DNA of 64,000 nucleotides, from contig CAVTFG010000014.1 in assembly GCA_963734015.1 (NCBI GenBank), positions 1 through 64,000 on the forward strand, read 5' to 3'. The DNA is from JALZKA01 sp963734015. Its GTDB lineage: Bacteria > Actinomycetota > Thermoleophilia > Solirubrobacterales > 70-9. Below are positions 49,849-57,024 of the stretch, piece by piece. The position numbers were made by a program, and so were the translations under genes. The stretch's first letter is position 1; every line of letters begins with the position of its first letter. The notes under the pieces are model-generated. The model ran no database searches. It worked only from the letters and a program-made list of their open reading frames with translations, and had not been told where the DNA came from.

Positions 49849-50195
49849 GCGTCGACCTGCACGCCCAGCCCGTCGCGCATCGTCCATACGTGCGCGTATC
49901 GGGTGTCGAGCTCGAGCCCGCTCGACCGCCCGACGGCGGTCACGTGGATGATCAGCCCAATCCGATCGCCACGGACGACGACGTCCTCGATCACCTGGTG
50001 GAACCGCTCCCAAGGATCGAGGAAGTCAGCCAGGAAATGCCCGATCGCCTCGCGGCCCCGCACCGTTTCGACACCGGGGAGCTCGGCGCTCTCGCGCCAC
50101 TCGCAGTCCTTCGCGAGCATCGCGAGCGCTGCTGATTGGTCGCCTTGGCCGAGCGCTGCATAGGCGTCCTTGAGCCGCGCGACATCCGTGTGCAC
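49752..50195 (-). CDS. SnoaL-like polyketide cyclase-type protein
   Basis: 147 aa from GTG 50195 (HTDVARLKDAYAALGQGDQS). NTF2 fold: AALAMLAKDCEWRESAEL, VRGREAIGHFLADFLDPWER, VEDVVVRGDRIGLIIHV, and WTMRDGLGVQVDAYRDP are the classical elements. Proteins of this type bind small hydrophobic molecules; no specific function. The tail (DDESHAPAAPSPSETTQNAT) lies over the opposite-strand membrane gene. A hairpin terminator precedes it upstream. Confidence 0.85.
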   Translation of the reverse strand: MHTDVARLKDAYAALGQGDQSAALAMLAKDCEWRESAELPGVETVRGREAIGHFLADFLDPWERFHQVIEDVVVRGDRIGLIIHVTAVGRSSGLELDTRYAHVWTMRDGLGVQVDAYRDPEAARSALDDESHAPAAPSPSETTQNAT

Positions 50196-50227
50196 GGCGG
50201 CATTGTGGCAATGATCGGGAACGCAAA

Positions 50228-50253
50228 GGGGCCCGCCGCGAACGGCGGGCCCC
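50228..50253. terminator. Terminator hairpin
   Basis: GGGGCCCGCCG-cgaa-CGGCGGGCCCC, perfect 11-bp stem with a tetraloop between the SnoaL gene and ino1; probably ends ino1 transcription. Confidence 0.75.
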
Positions 50254-50283
50254 ATGGCTCAGCTACCCGCTGAGATTTGGATG

Positions 50284-50321
50284 AGCCGGCTCAACAACGC
50301 CGGGGCTCGGCTTCGGCCTCA
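50284..50321 (-). repeat. Two-hairpin REP-like element, copy 6 (short)
   Basis: Minus strand TGAGGC then CCGGC-GTTGTTGA-GCCGG; hairpin 1 is deleted. The TGA of the element is the ino1 stop codon. Confidence 0.8.
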
Positions 50322-51506
50322 GTCAGCCTTGGCCTCGGCCGCGAGCTCCTTGGCCCGGTCGGCGGCGGGCTTGCGGGCATGAGCGGCGATGAAGTCGTCC
50401 GTCAGCTCCCGGGCATCGGGGTCCGGGCGCTGGTTGTGCGGCGACTTCATGAGGTAGCTGGAAGGGCCGTCGAGCTGGCCGGCGACGCCGTCGTTGAGCG
50501 CCAGCTTGATCATCCGAACCGCGTCGATCACGACGCCGGCGGAGTTCGGCGAGTCCCAGACCTCGAGCTTCAGCTCGGCGGTCAGCGGCACGTCGCCGAA
50601 GGCCTTGCCCTCCAGCCGGATGTGCGCCCACTTACGGTCGGTCAGCCACGGCACGTAGTCGGACGGGCCGACGTGCACGTCGCGCTCGGGCAGCTCGGTG
50701 CCCATCACCGACGTGACCGCGTTGGTCTTCGAGACCTTCTTCGAATCGAGTCGCTCGCGCTCGAGCATGTTGTAGAAGTCCATGTTGCCGCCCACGTTCA
50801 GCTGCGAGGTGTGCTCGAGCTGGACGCCGCGCTCGTGAAAGAGGCGGGCGAGCTGGCGGTGGACGATCGTGGCGCCGACCTGCGACTTGATGTCGTCGCC
50901 GATGATCGGCAGCCCCGCCTCGCGGAAGCGGCCGTCCCAGTAGTCCTCGCGGGCGATGAACACGGGCAGGCAGTTGACGAAGCCCACGCCGGCGGCGAGC
51001 GCCTGCTCGACGTACCACTTGGTCGCGTCCTCCGAACCGACGGGTAGGTAGCAGACGAGAACGTCGGCCTTGGTCTCTTTGAGGATCCCGACGATGTCGG
51101 CCGTCGGCCCGGGGGCCTTCGTGATCTTCTGCTTGAGGTACTTGCCCAGGCCGTCATGGGTCATGCCGCGATGGACCTCGATGCCCATGTGCGGGACGTC
51201 AGCGAACTTGATCGTGTCGTTCTGACCCGACCAGATCGCCTCGGAGAGGTCCTTCCCGACCTTCTCGGAGTCGATGTCGAACGCGGCGACGAACTCGATG
51301 TCGCGGACGTGATAGCCGCCGAGGTCCACGTGCATCAGGCCGGGGACCTGCTCGGTGGGATCGGCGTCCTTGTAGTACTCGACGCCCTGGACGAAGCTGT
51401 TGGCGCAGTTGCCGACGCCGACGATGGCGACGCGGACCTTGCCGTCGTCCGCATGGATGCCGTTGGCGCTCGCGCCGTTGGCGGGCGCCCCGTTACCGGT
51501 ACTCAT
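50319..51506 (-). CDS. ino1: Inositol-3-phosphate synthase
   Basis: 395 aa. It converts glucose-6-phosphate to myo-inositol-3-phosphate with NAD. Signatures: VAIVGVGNCANSFVQGV, AAFDIDSEKVGKDLSEAI, TADIVGILKETKADVLVCYL, LPIIGDDIKSQVGATIVHR, QLNVGGNMDFYNML, SKTNAVTSVMG, HVGPSDYVPWLTDRKWAH, and WDSPNSAGVVIDAVRM. The short actinobacterial form. It lies downstream of a PI-phosphate-type synthase and PAP2 gene, matching inositol lipid biosynthesis. Confidence 0.97.
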   Translation of the reverse strand: MSTGNGAPANGASANGIHADDGKVRVAIVGVGNCANSFVQGVEYYKDADPTEQVPGLMHVDLGGYHVRDIEFVAAFDIDSEKVGKDLSEAIWSGQNDTIKFADVPHMGIEVHRGMTHDGLGKYLKQKITKAPGPTADIVGILKETKADVLVCYLPVGSEDATKWYVEQALAAGVGFVNCLPVFIAREDYWDGRFREAGLPIIGDDIKSQVGATIVHRQLARLFHERGVQLEHTSQLNVGGNMDFYNMLERERLDSKKVSKTNAVTSVMGTELPERDVHVGPSDYVPWLTDRKWAHIRLEGKAFGDVPLTAELKLEVWDSPNSAGVVIDAVRMIKLALNDGVAGQLDGPSSYLMKSPHNQRPDPDARELTDDFIAAHARKPAADRAKELAAEAKAD

Positions 51507-51600
51507 GAGTTGAAAGTTCCTTTCGGGGGGTGCGGGTAGCGACCTGAAGGTACCCGGTCGCGGCGGCGTGGTTACACCGCGTTCACAACCCCAGGAAGGT

Positions 51601-52233
51601 TCAGGAGGGTTCGAGCGCGTGCAGCTGCTTGCGCACGTGGAGCACGCGCTGGACGACCGTGAAGCTCGTCAGCGCCGCCATCGCGTAAATCGATGCCGGG
51701 AGCAGGTCGACGCTCGAGATCAGGTCGCCGGCCCCGAACACGAGGCCGATCGAGAGGATCACGACGCGGACCGGACGGGTCGCCAAGCCGACCTTGCACT
51801 CGACGCCCAGCGCCTCGGCTCGAGCGCGCGTGTAGGAGACCATCAGCGAGCCGAGGACCACGAACACGCAGGCCGCGGCCGCCACCGCGTCGGCGTCCTT
51901 CTCGGCGAAGTACCAGGCGATCGCGGTCAGCACGATCCCCTCCTCGACCCGGTCGAGGGTGGAGTCCAGGAACGCGCCGAACAGCGTTCCCTTGCCCGAC
52001 ATCCGCGAGTAGCGGCCGTCGAGCGTGTCCATCACGGATCCGGCGATGAACGCGAGGCCGCCGAGGAAGAACTGCTCCTGGGTGATGAGCACCGCGGCGG
52101 CGAGGTTCCCTACCAGGCCGGTCATCGAGATCGCGTTCGGGGTCAGCCGGGACTCGATCAGGCGGTTGCGCGCGTACGAGCGCCACGCCTGGGCGCTCCG
52201 CGACTCTCCAGTGCCCAGTCCGCCGTCGGTCAC
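51601..52233 (-). CDS. Phosphatidylinositol-phosphate synthase (CDP-alcohol phosphatidyltransferase)
   Basis: 210 aa with about six membrane helices. CDP-alcohol signature DTLDGRYSRMSGKGTLFGAF-LDSTLDR (D-x2-D-G-x2-A/S-R-x8-G-x3-D-x3-D), where the Ala is Ser. Uses CDP-diacylglycerol and inositol-3-phosphate to form PI-phosphate, the actinobacterial route. The substrate is made by ino1, 95 bp downstream, which supports this assignment over PgsA. Start ATG 52233. Confidence 0.9.
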   Translation of the reverse strand: MTDGGLGTGESRSAQAWRSYARNRLIESRLTPNAISMTGLVGNLAAAVLITQEQFFLGGLAFIAGSVMDTLDGRYSRMSGKGTLFGAFLDSTLDRVEEGIVLTAIAWYFAEKDADAVAAAACVFVVLGSLMVSYTRARAEALGVECKVGLATRPVRVVILSIGLVFGAGDLISSVDLLPASIYAMAALTSFTVVQRVLHVRKQLHALEPS

Positions 52234-52254
52234 GGCGAGAACCTATCCGGCCGG

Positions 52255-53010
52255 CTACGCGGTCGTCGTGGCCGGGCTCTCGCGCCACGCCCAGTGGTCC
52301 GGGCGGACCCGGGCGAGCTGGCGCGCGGTAACGGCCGCGACGCAGGCGACGGCAGCACCGGCGGCGGCGTCGAGCCAGAAGTGGTTCCCGGTAACCACGA
52401 TCACGAAGAGGACGATGAGGGGGTATGCGGACCACCACACGCGCGCCACCGGATTCGAGGCGAGGGCCATCCCGGGCACGGCGATCATCAATGAGAACGC
52501 GATGTGCATGCTGGGCACGGCCGCGTACTTGTTGACCAGCATTCCGACCGTCTCGGAGTCCTGGGGTAGGCCGGAGAACACGGCGATCGTGTCGGTGAAG
52601 CCGGCCTCGGGGATCAAGCGGGGCGGCGCCGTGGGGAAGGCGGCGTAGCAGGCAAGGGCGACCACCATCGCGACCATGAACATGTTCCGCACGAAGTAGA
52701 AGTGCTCGTTGCGGAAGAAGTAGAGCCACGCGAGGAAGGTCGTGGTCACCACGAAGTGCGAGTTCATGTACATGAAGTTCGCGAAGTCGATGACCCAGGC
52801 GTGGCTGAGCAGCGCGTCCTGGAAGCCCGGCTCGAAGAACGTGCCGATGCCCTTCTCGATGTCGATGACCCGATGGGCGTTCGCGAACGCGACTTCCGGG
52901 TTGCCGTCGGTGAGCCCCCGCACCACCTGATAGCCCTGGTAGACCGCAAGGAAGAGGAAGAACTGGAGCCCGGCGTCGAACCAGCCACGGGGCGCAAAGT
53001 CCCTGATCAT
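52255..53010 (-). CDS. PAP2-family phosphatase / inositolphosphotransferase-like
   Basis: 251 aa from ATG 53010; the longer frame to GTG 53082 uses low-GC codons unlike the rest, so is not chosen. Five to six membrane segments. Motifs: MYMNSHFVVTTTFLAWLYF, KYAAVPSMHIAFSLM (PSMH), and VTGNHFWLDAAAGA (catalytic His and Asp). The family PAP2_3 includes Aur1-like inositol phosphotransferases. Co-transcribed 21 bp upstream of the PI-phosphate synthase; it is a good candidate for the PI-phosphate phosphatase or a PI head-group transfer step. Confidence 0.85.
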   Translation of the reverse strand: MIRDFAPRGWFDAGLQFFLFLAVYQGYQVVRGLTDGNPEVAFANAHRVIDIEKGIGTFFEPGFQDALLSHAWVIDFANFMYMNSHFVVTTTFLAWLYFFRNEHFYFVRNMFMVAMVVALACYAAFPTAPPRLIPEAGFTDTIAVFSGLPQDSETVGMLVNKYAAVPSMHIAFSLMIAVPGMALASNPVARVWWSAYPLIVLFVIVVTGNHFWLDAAAGAAVACVAAVTARQLARVRPDHWAWRESPATTTA

Positions 53011-53093
53011 GTCCCAACTCCGACGCAAAGTGGTGCGGATTGTAAACGTCGCGTAAAGGCCCGCAGGTACGGATATCCACACATTCCGGCCCC

Positions 53094-53107
53094 TGTGAGG
53101 CGGCTTA
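53094..53107 (+). repeat. Two-hairpin REP-like element, deletion relic
   Basis: TGTGAGGCGGCTTA, joining the first 9 bases and last bases of the element, consistent with loss of both hairpins. Upstream of the endonuclease III gene. Confidence 0.5.
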
Positions 53108-53117
53108 TCCTCGGGTC

Positions 53118-53816
53118 ATGCCGCGGCGCGACACCAGAGAGGGATGGCGCCGGCCGCCGCGGCGCCGTGTCATCGCAATCCGCGACCGCCTCCGGGAGAT
53201 GTACGGGCGGCCGCGAAACCAGCCGCACTCGGACCCGGTCCACGAGCTCGTCCTCACGATCCTCTCCCAGAACACGTCGGACACGAACCGCGACGTTGCG
53301 TACGCCGGCCTGCGTGCCCGCTTCGGCTCCTGGGCCGCGGTCCGCGACGCTCCCACCGCCGAGGTGGAGGAGGCGATCCGGCGCGGGGGGCTGGCGCCGA
53401 CCAAGGCGCCGCGGATCCAGGCCGTCCTTCGTGAGCTCGGTGAGCCGTTCGACCTCGACTGGCTGCGCGACGCCCCGCGCGACGAGGCGATGGGCTACCT
53501 CATGGACTTGCCCGGGGTGGGTCGTAAGACCGCGGCCTGCGTGTTGATCTTCTCGTTCGACCGGCCCGAGATCCCGGTCGACACCCACGTGCACCGGGTC
53601 GGCGGGCGTCTGGGGCTGTTCCGCGCCAACGCCTCGTTCGACGAGGCGCACGACGAGATGCGCCGGATCACGCCGCCGGAGGACGCCTACGAGTTCCACA
53701 TGAACCTGATCGCGCACGGGCGCCGCCTGTGCCGGCCCGCTCGACCGCGGTGCGAGGAGTGCGCGCTGAGCCGGATGTGCCCGTACCGGCGGCGCGAGCT
53801 CGCGAATCGGCATTGA
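53118..53816 (+). CDS. nth: Endonuclease III (HhH-GPD DNA glycosylase)
   Basis: 232 aa. LVLTILSQNTSDTNRD, helix-hairpin-helix LPGVGRKTAACVL with catalytic Lys, VDTHVHRVGGRLGL with catalytic Asp, and the 4Fe-4S cysteines C-x6-C-x2-C-x5-C (LCRPARPRCEECALSRMC). Bifunctional glycosylase/lyase removing oxidised pyrimidines. N-terminal RRDTREGWRRPPRRR is a basic extension. Short intergenic distance to the EEP gene that follows. Confidence 0.94.
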   Translation: MPRRDTREGWRRPPRRRVIAIRDRLREMYGRPRNQPHSDPVHELVLTILSQNTSDTNRDVAYAGLRARFGSWAAVRDAPTAEVEEAIRRGGLAPTKAPRIQAVLRELGEPFDLDWLRDAPRDEAMGYLMDLPGVGRKTAACVLIFSFDRPEIPVDTHVHRVGGRLGLFRANASFDEAHDEMRRITPPEDAYEFHMNLIAHGRRLCRPARPRCEECALSRMCPYRRRELANRH

Positions 53817-53917
53817 GCGAGTCTCCGCAGCCCGCCTGCGGAGAACTACCGATGCGTTTCGCCCTCCGGACCATGAAGCTCCCGTTCGGCAGGATTCGAC
53901 GAGAGGAGTTCGTTCAC

Positions 53918-55006
53918 ATGTTCGGGGAGAAGAGAACGCGGCGCGCCCTCGCGCTCGTGATTGGAGCCGTCGTCGCGGTAACGGGGATCGCCCTGCCTGC
54001 GACTGCAGCCGCGAAGCCCACGACCGTGAGCGTGATGACGCGGAACCTTTACCTCGGTGCGGTCCTCGACCCGGTGATCCTCGCGCAGACCCCGGCTGAG
54101 GCTCGCGTCGCGGGGGGAGAGATCTACAAGAAGGTCCTCGACACGAACTTCCCCGCCCGGGCGAAGCTCCTGGCTGAGGAGATCCGCCGCTCGAGCCCGC
54201 ACCTGATCGGCCTTCAGGAAGTCTCCATCTGGCGCCGCGGCCAGCGCGGCGCCGCCGACGGCCCGGCCACGCCCGCCACCGAGGTGGTCTACGACTACCT
54301 CGACACGCTCAAGCACGAGCTGGCTCGGCTCGGGCTGCACTACCGTGTGGTCTCGGTCCAGAAGGAAGCCGACATCGAGATCCCGGTCTCGATCAGCGGG
54401 GACGACGCGGCCGAGTTCGACGGACGGCTCACGATGCGCGACGTGATCCTCGCGCGCAAGAACGTGAAGACCCACAACAACCAGCACGCAAACTACGACG
54501 CCAGGCTGGTTGTACCGACCCAGCTCGGCCAGGTGACCGTGCTGCGCGGCTGGAACTCGATCGACGTCCGGAAGGTCGGACACGACAAGAGCCGCTTCCG
54601 GTTCGTGAACACCCACCTCGAGTCCTTTTTCGCGGGGACGCGGACCGCCCAGGCCACCGAGCTGATGGATGCGAGCGGCGCCGTGGACACGAGCCTCCCC
54701 GTGATCCTGCTCGGCGACCTGAACTCCGATCCGGCCGCACCGGCCGCCGACGCCGCCGCCTACAACGTGATCACCGACGCCGGATTCGCCGATCGGGGCG
54801 TCGAGCTGAACACGTGCTGCTTCGGCGAGTCGATCACGGAGCCGCCGCCGGCCGACTTCGGCTCGCGGATCGACCACGTGCTCGCGCGCGGGGCGGTCAC
54901 CGAGTTGACGTCACGGCTCGTCGGCGTCAAGCCCGAGCTGCGCACCAATACCGGCCTTTGGCCCACCGACCACGGCGGCGTGGTCTCGCGTCTCAAGGTG
55001 CGCTGA
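53918..55006 (+). CDS. Secreted endonuclease/exonuclease/phosphatase-fold enzyme A
   Basis: 362 aa; ATG 53918 with GAGAGGAG upstream begins a signal peptide (RRALALVIGAVVAVTGIALP, cut near ATAAA). EEP residues: MTRNLYLGAVLDPV (Asn), HLIGLQEVSIWR (Glu), GRLTMRDVILARK, RFVNTHLESF (His), PVILLGDLNSDP (Asp/Asn), FGSRIDHVLARG and LWPTDHGGVVSRL (terminal Asp-His). Cysteine pair LNTCCFGES. Extracellular metal-dependent phosphodiesterase, possibly a nuclease or sphingomyelinase-like enzyme. The paralogue lies 750 bp downstream. Confidence 0.92.
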   Translation: MFGEKRTRRALALVIGAVVAVTGIALPATAAAKPTTVSVMTRNLYLGAVLDPVILAQTPAEARVAGGEIYKKVLDTNFPARAKLLAEEIRRSSPHLIGLQEVSIWRRGQRGAADGPATPATEVVYDYLDTLKHELARLGLHYRVVSVQKEADIEIPVSISGDDAAEFDGRLTMRDVILARKNVKTHNNQHANYDARLVVPTQLGQVTVLRGWNSIDVRKVGHDKSRFRFVNTHLESFFAGTRTAQATELMDASGAVDTSLPVILLGDLNSDPAAPAADAAAYNVITDAGFADRGVELNTCCFGESITEPPPADFGSRIDHVLARGAVTELTSRLVGVKPELRTNTGLWPTDHGGVVSRLKVR

Positions 55007-55045
55007 ACGGGGCAGGACCCACGGACGGGATTTCCCGAGGGGAGA

Positions 55046-55077
55046 GGGACGAGCGCCGCGGCGGCGGCGCTCGTCCC
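55046..55077 (+). terminator. Terminator hairpin after the EEP gene
   Basis: GGGACGAGCGCCGC, loop ggcg, GCGGCGCTCGTCCC, a perfect 14-bp stem 40 bp after the stop. Confidence 0.8.
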
Positions 55078-55083
55078 GGTTCT

Positions 55084-55136
55084 GTGAGGCGGAGCCCGGA
55101 GGGCGGAGCCGAGCCCCGGCGTTGTTGGGCCGGCTT
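55084..55136 (+). repeat. Two-hairpin REP-like element, copy 7
   Basis: GTGAGGCGGAG, GCCC-gga-GGGC, CCGGC-GTTGTTGG-GCCGG. Directly behind the terminator of the EEP gene. Confidence 0.85.
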
Positions 55137-55193
55137 CTCTCACGGCTATAGACTGCGCGCGTCGCCGGCCCCGCCGGCCGACGAATTCACGTT

Positions 55194-55662
55194 ATGAGCA
55201 AGGGTCCGTTCGTCATCTTCGGCGTCTTCGCGGCGATCTGCGTGATCGTCATCCCGTACTTCGCCCTCGCGAAGGAGGGCGGCGAGGACGCCGGCCCGGT
55301 CAAGGTCGAGAGTTGGGACGAGGACGGCAAGGAGCTGTTCGTCAACAACTGCGGCCCCTGCCACACGCTCGCGGCGGCCGGCACCGACGGCGTCGTGGGG
55401 CCGAGCCTCGACGACCTCCTGGCGCCCGGCGGCAACGCCACCTTCGAGGGCAGCTACGCAGCGAGCTCTGAAGGCGGTGACGTGCGGCTTCGGCAACGGG
55501 CGGATGCCGGCGGGGATCCTCCAGGGCGAGAACGCCCAGGACGTCGCGGCGTTCGTGGGCGCGTACGCCGGCCAGGTCGGCGAGGGCGCCGAGCCGTTGG
55601 CTGACACGCGCTCGGCCGAGCTGGCCCCCCCGCCGGACGAATGCGGCGCCCCGACCGAATAG
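55194..55662 (+). pseudogene. Membrane-anchored cytochrome c, one frameshift
   Basis: ATG 55194, N-terminal membrane anchor (FVIFGVFAAICVIVIPYFAL), heme-binding CGPCH in FVNNCGPCHTLAAAGTDG, then VVGPSLDDLL. Near 55445 the frame shifts; the continuation has the methionine ligand in NGRMPAGILQGENAQDVAAF and tail GQVGEGAEPLADT. Together about 155 aa. Single-heme class I cytochrome on the outer face, an electron donor or acceptor to a terminal oxidase or similar. One missing base explains the break. Confidence 0.85.
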
Positions 55663-55743
55663 CCGGGACGCTTAGGGTCGCATTAGCGTCCTGATGTAGC
55701 TTTCCGGGCCGAGAGAGTTCCACTACGGGGAGGGAAATCCCGC

Positions 55744-56995
55744 ATGCAGATCGCTGTCGTGCGCGCTCGCGCAACCATGGCCACGCTCACACTGGTCGCC
55801 CTTGCGGGCGTCGCGCTGACCACGGCGCCCGGAGCCGAGGCGAAGCCCAAGAAGAAGGGGCACGGCCGTCAAGGTGATGACCCGCAACGTGTTCCTGGGC
55901 GCGGACCTTGGGCCGGGCCTCGACGCCGGCACGATCGGGGAGTTCGTGCAGGCGAACGGCGGGATCCTGAGGGAGGTCACCGAAACGGACTTCCCGCGCC
56001 GTTCTCGCGCGCTCGCGGCCGAGATCCGCGACAAGAAGCCCGACCTGGTGGGCCTCCAAGAGGTCGCCTGGTGGCGGATCAACGAGACCGCCAGCCTGGA
56101 CCCGATCGCGGATGGGCCCTCGGCGTCCGAGACCCGCTTCAACTTCCTCCGGCTCCTGATGGACGAGGTGAACCGCGGCAAGCAGCGCTACCGGGTCGCG
56201 GTCGTCCAGAACGAATTCGACTTCGAGGCGCCGGCGGACGAGAACGAGGTCCCCGACGACGGGGAGATCACAGAACCTACCCGGGCCCGAGGCCTCGAGG
56301 ATGCGGAGCTGAACGGGCGCCTGACGATGCGCGACGTGATCCTCGTCCGGAAGTCGAAGCAGGTGAAGACCAAGAACCCGACCGGCGGGAACTTCACGAA
56401 CCTGCTGCCGGTGACGGTTGCGGGTGCCGTGCCGATCGACGTCACCCGGGGCTGGACCCGGGTCGAGGCCAAGGTCGGCACGCGGGCCCATGGTTCTCGT
56501 TCACGAACACCCATTTCGAGGCGTTCGACGACGAGACCCAGACGCCCTCGATCCGCCAGCTCCAGGCCACCGAGACCGGCGAGCCCGGCGGGTACGCGGA
56601 CTCGAACCGGCCGACCGTCCTCGTCGGCGACCTGAACTCCGACGACCAGTCGGTCGCGGAGAACGACCAGAAGGCCTACAACGCCCTGCTGGGCTTCGGC
56701 TGGCGCCCGCGCTCGACCGAGAGCCCGATGAGCTGCTGCGTGAACGACCTGTTCAACGCCCCGCCGAGCCTGTTCGACCATCACATCGACCACGTGATGA
56801 CGAACTGCCCCGGCAAGGTGAGGATGCTGAGCTCGTCGGTGGTCGGCCGCCGCGCAGGTGGACGGGATCTACCCCTCCGACCACGCCGGGGTCGTCTCGA
56901 AGCTGCGGATCAAGCCCACGAACATCCCGGTCGACATCCGACCGCCGGTGGCCGGCGGCGCTCATATCTGCTACGCTGCGACTCAGATTTACTGA
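55744..56995 (+). pseudogene. Secreted EEP-fold enzyme B, three frameshifts
   Basis: Paralogue of the enzyme at 53918. Signal peptide frame from ATG 55744 (ATMATLTLVALAGVALTTAP). Near 55865 shifts to VMTRNVFLGADLGPGLDAG, LVGLQEVAWWRINETA and RLTMRDVILVRKSKQ; near 56480 to PWFSFTNTHFEAFDDETQ, TVLVGDLNSDDQSVAEND and FDHHIDHVMTNCP; near 56850 to VDGIYPSDHAGVVSKLRI. Motifs are all conserved, CCVND matching CCFGES. About 410 aa rebuilt. Three shifts in 1.2 kb is the highest density here. If real, it is decaying; otherwise sequence error. Confidence 0.85.
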
Positions 56996-56996
56996 G
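56982..56996. promoter_or_regulatory. Inverted repeat before dnaK
   Basis: CTCAG-ATTTA-CTGAG, 28 bp before the dnaK start. Resembles, but is not, the HAIR consensus (CTTGAGT-N7-ACTCAAG) of HspR. Candidate heat-shock operator of this lineage. Confidence 0.45.
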
Positions 56997-57024
56997 ATCC
57001 CAAGCAGCATTAGGAGACTGAGCA

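Noticed and set aside
53011..53082. N-terminal extension of the PAP2 protein to GTG 53082
   Set aside because: Codons in this stretch are AT-richer than the rest and the family does not need it; ATG 53010 preferred.
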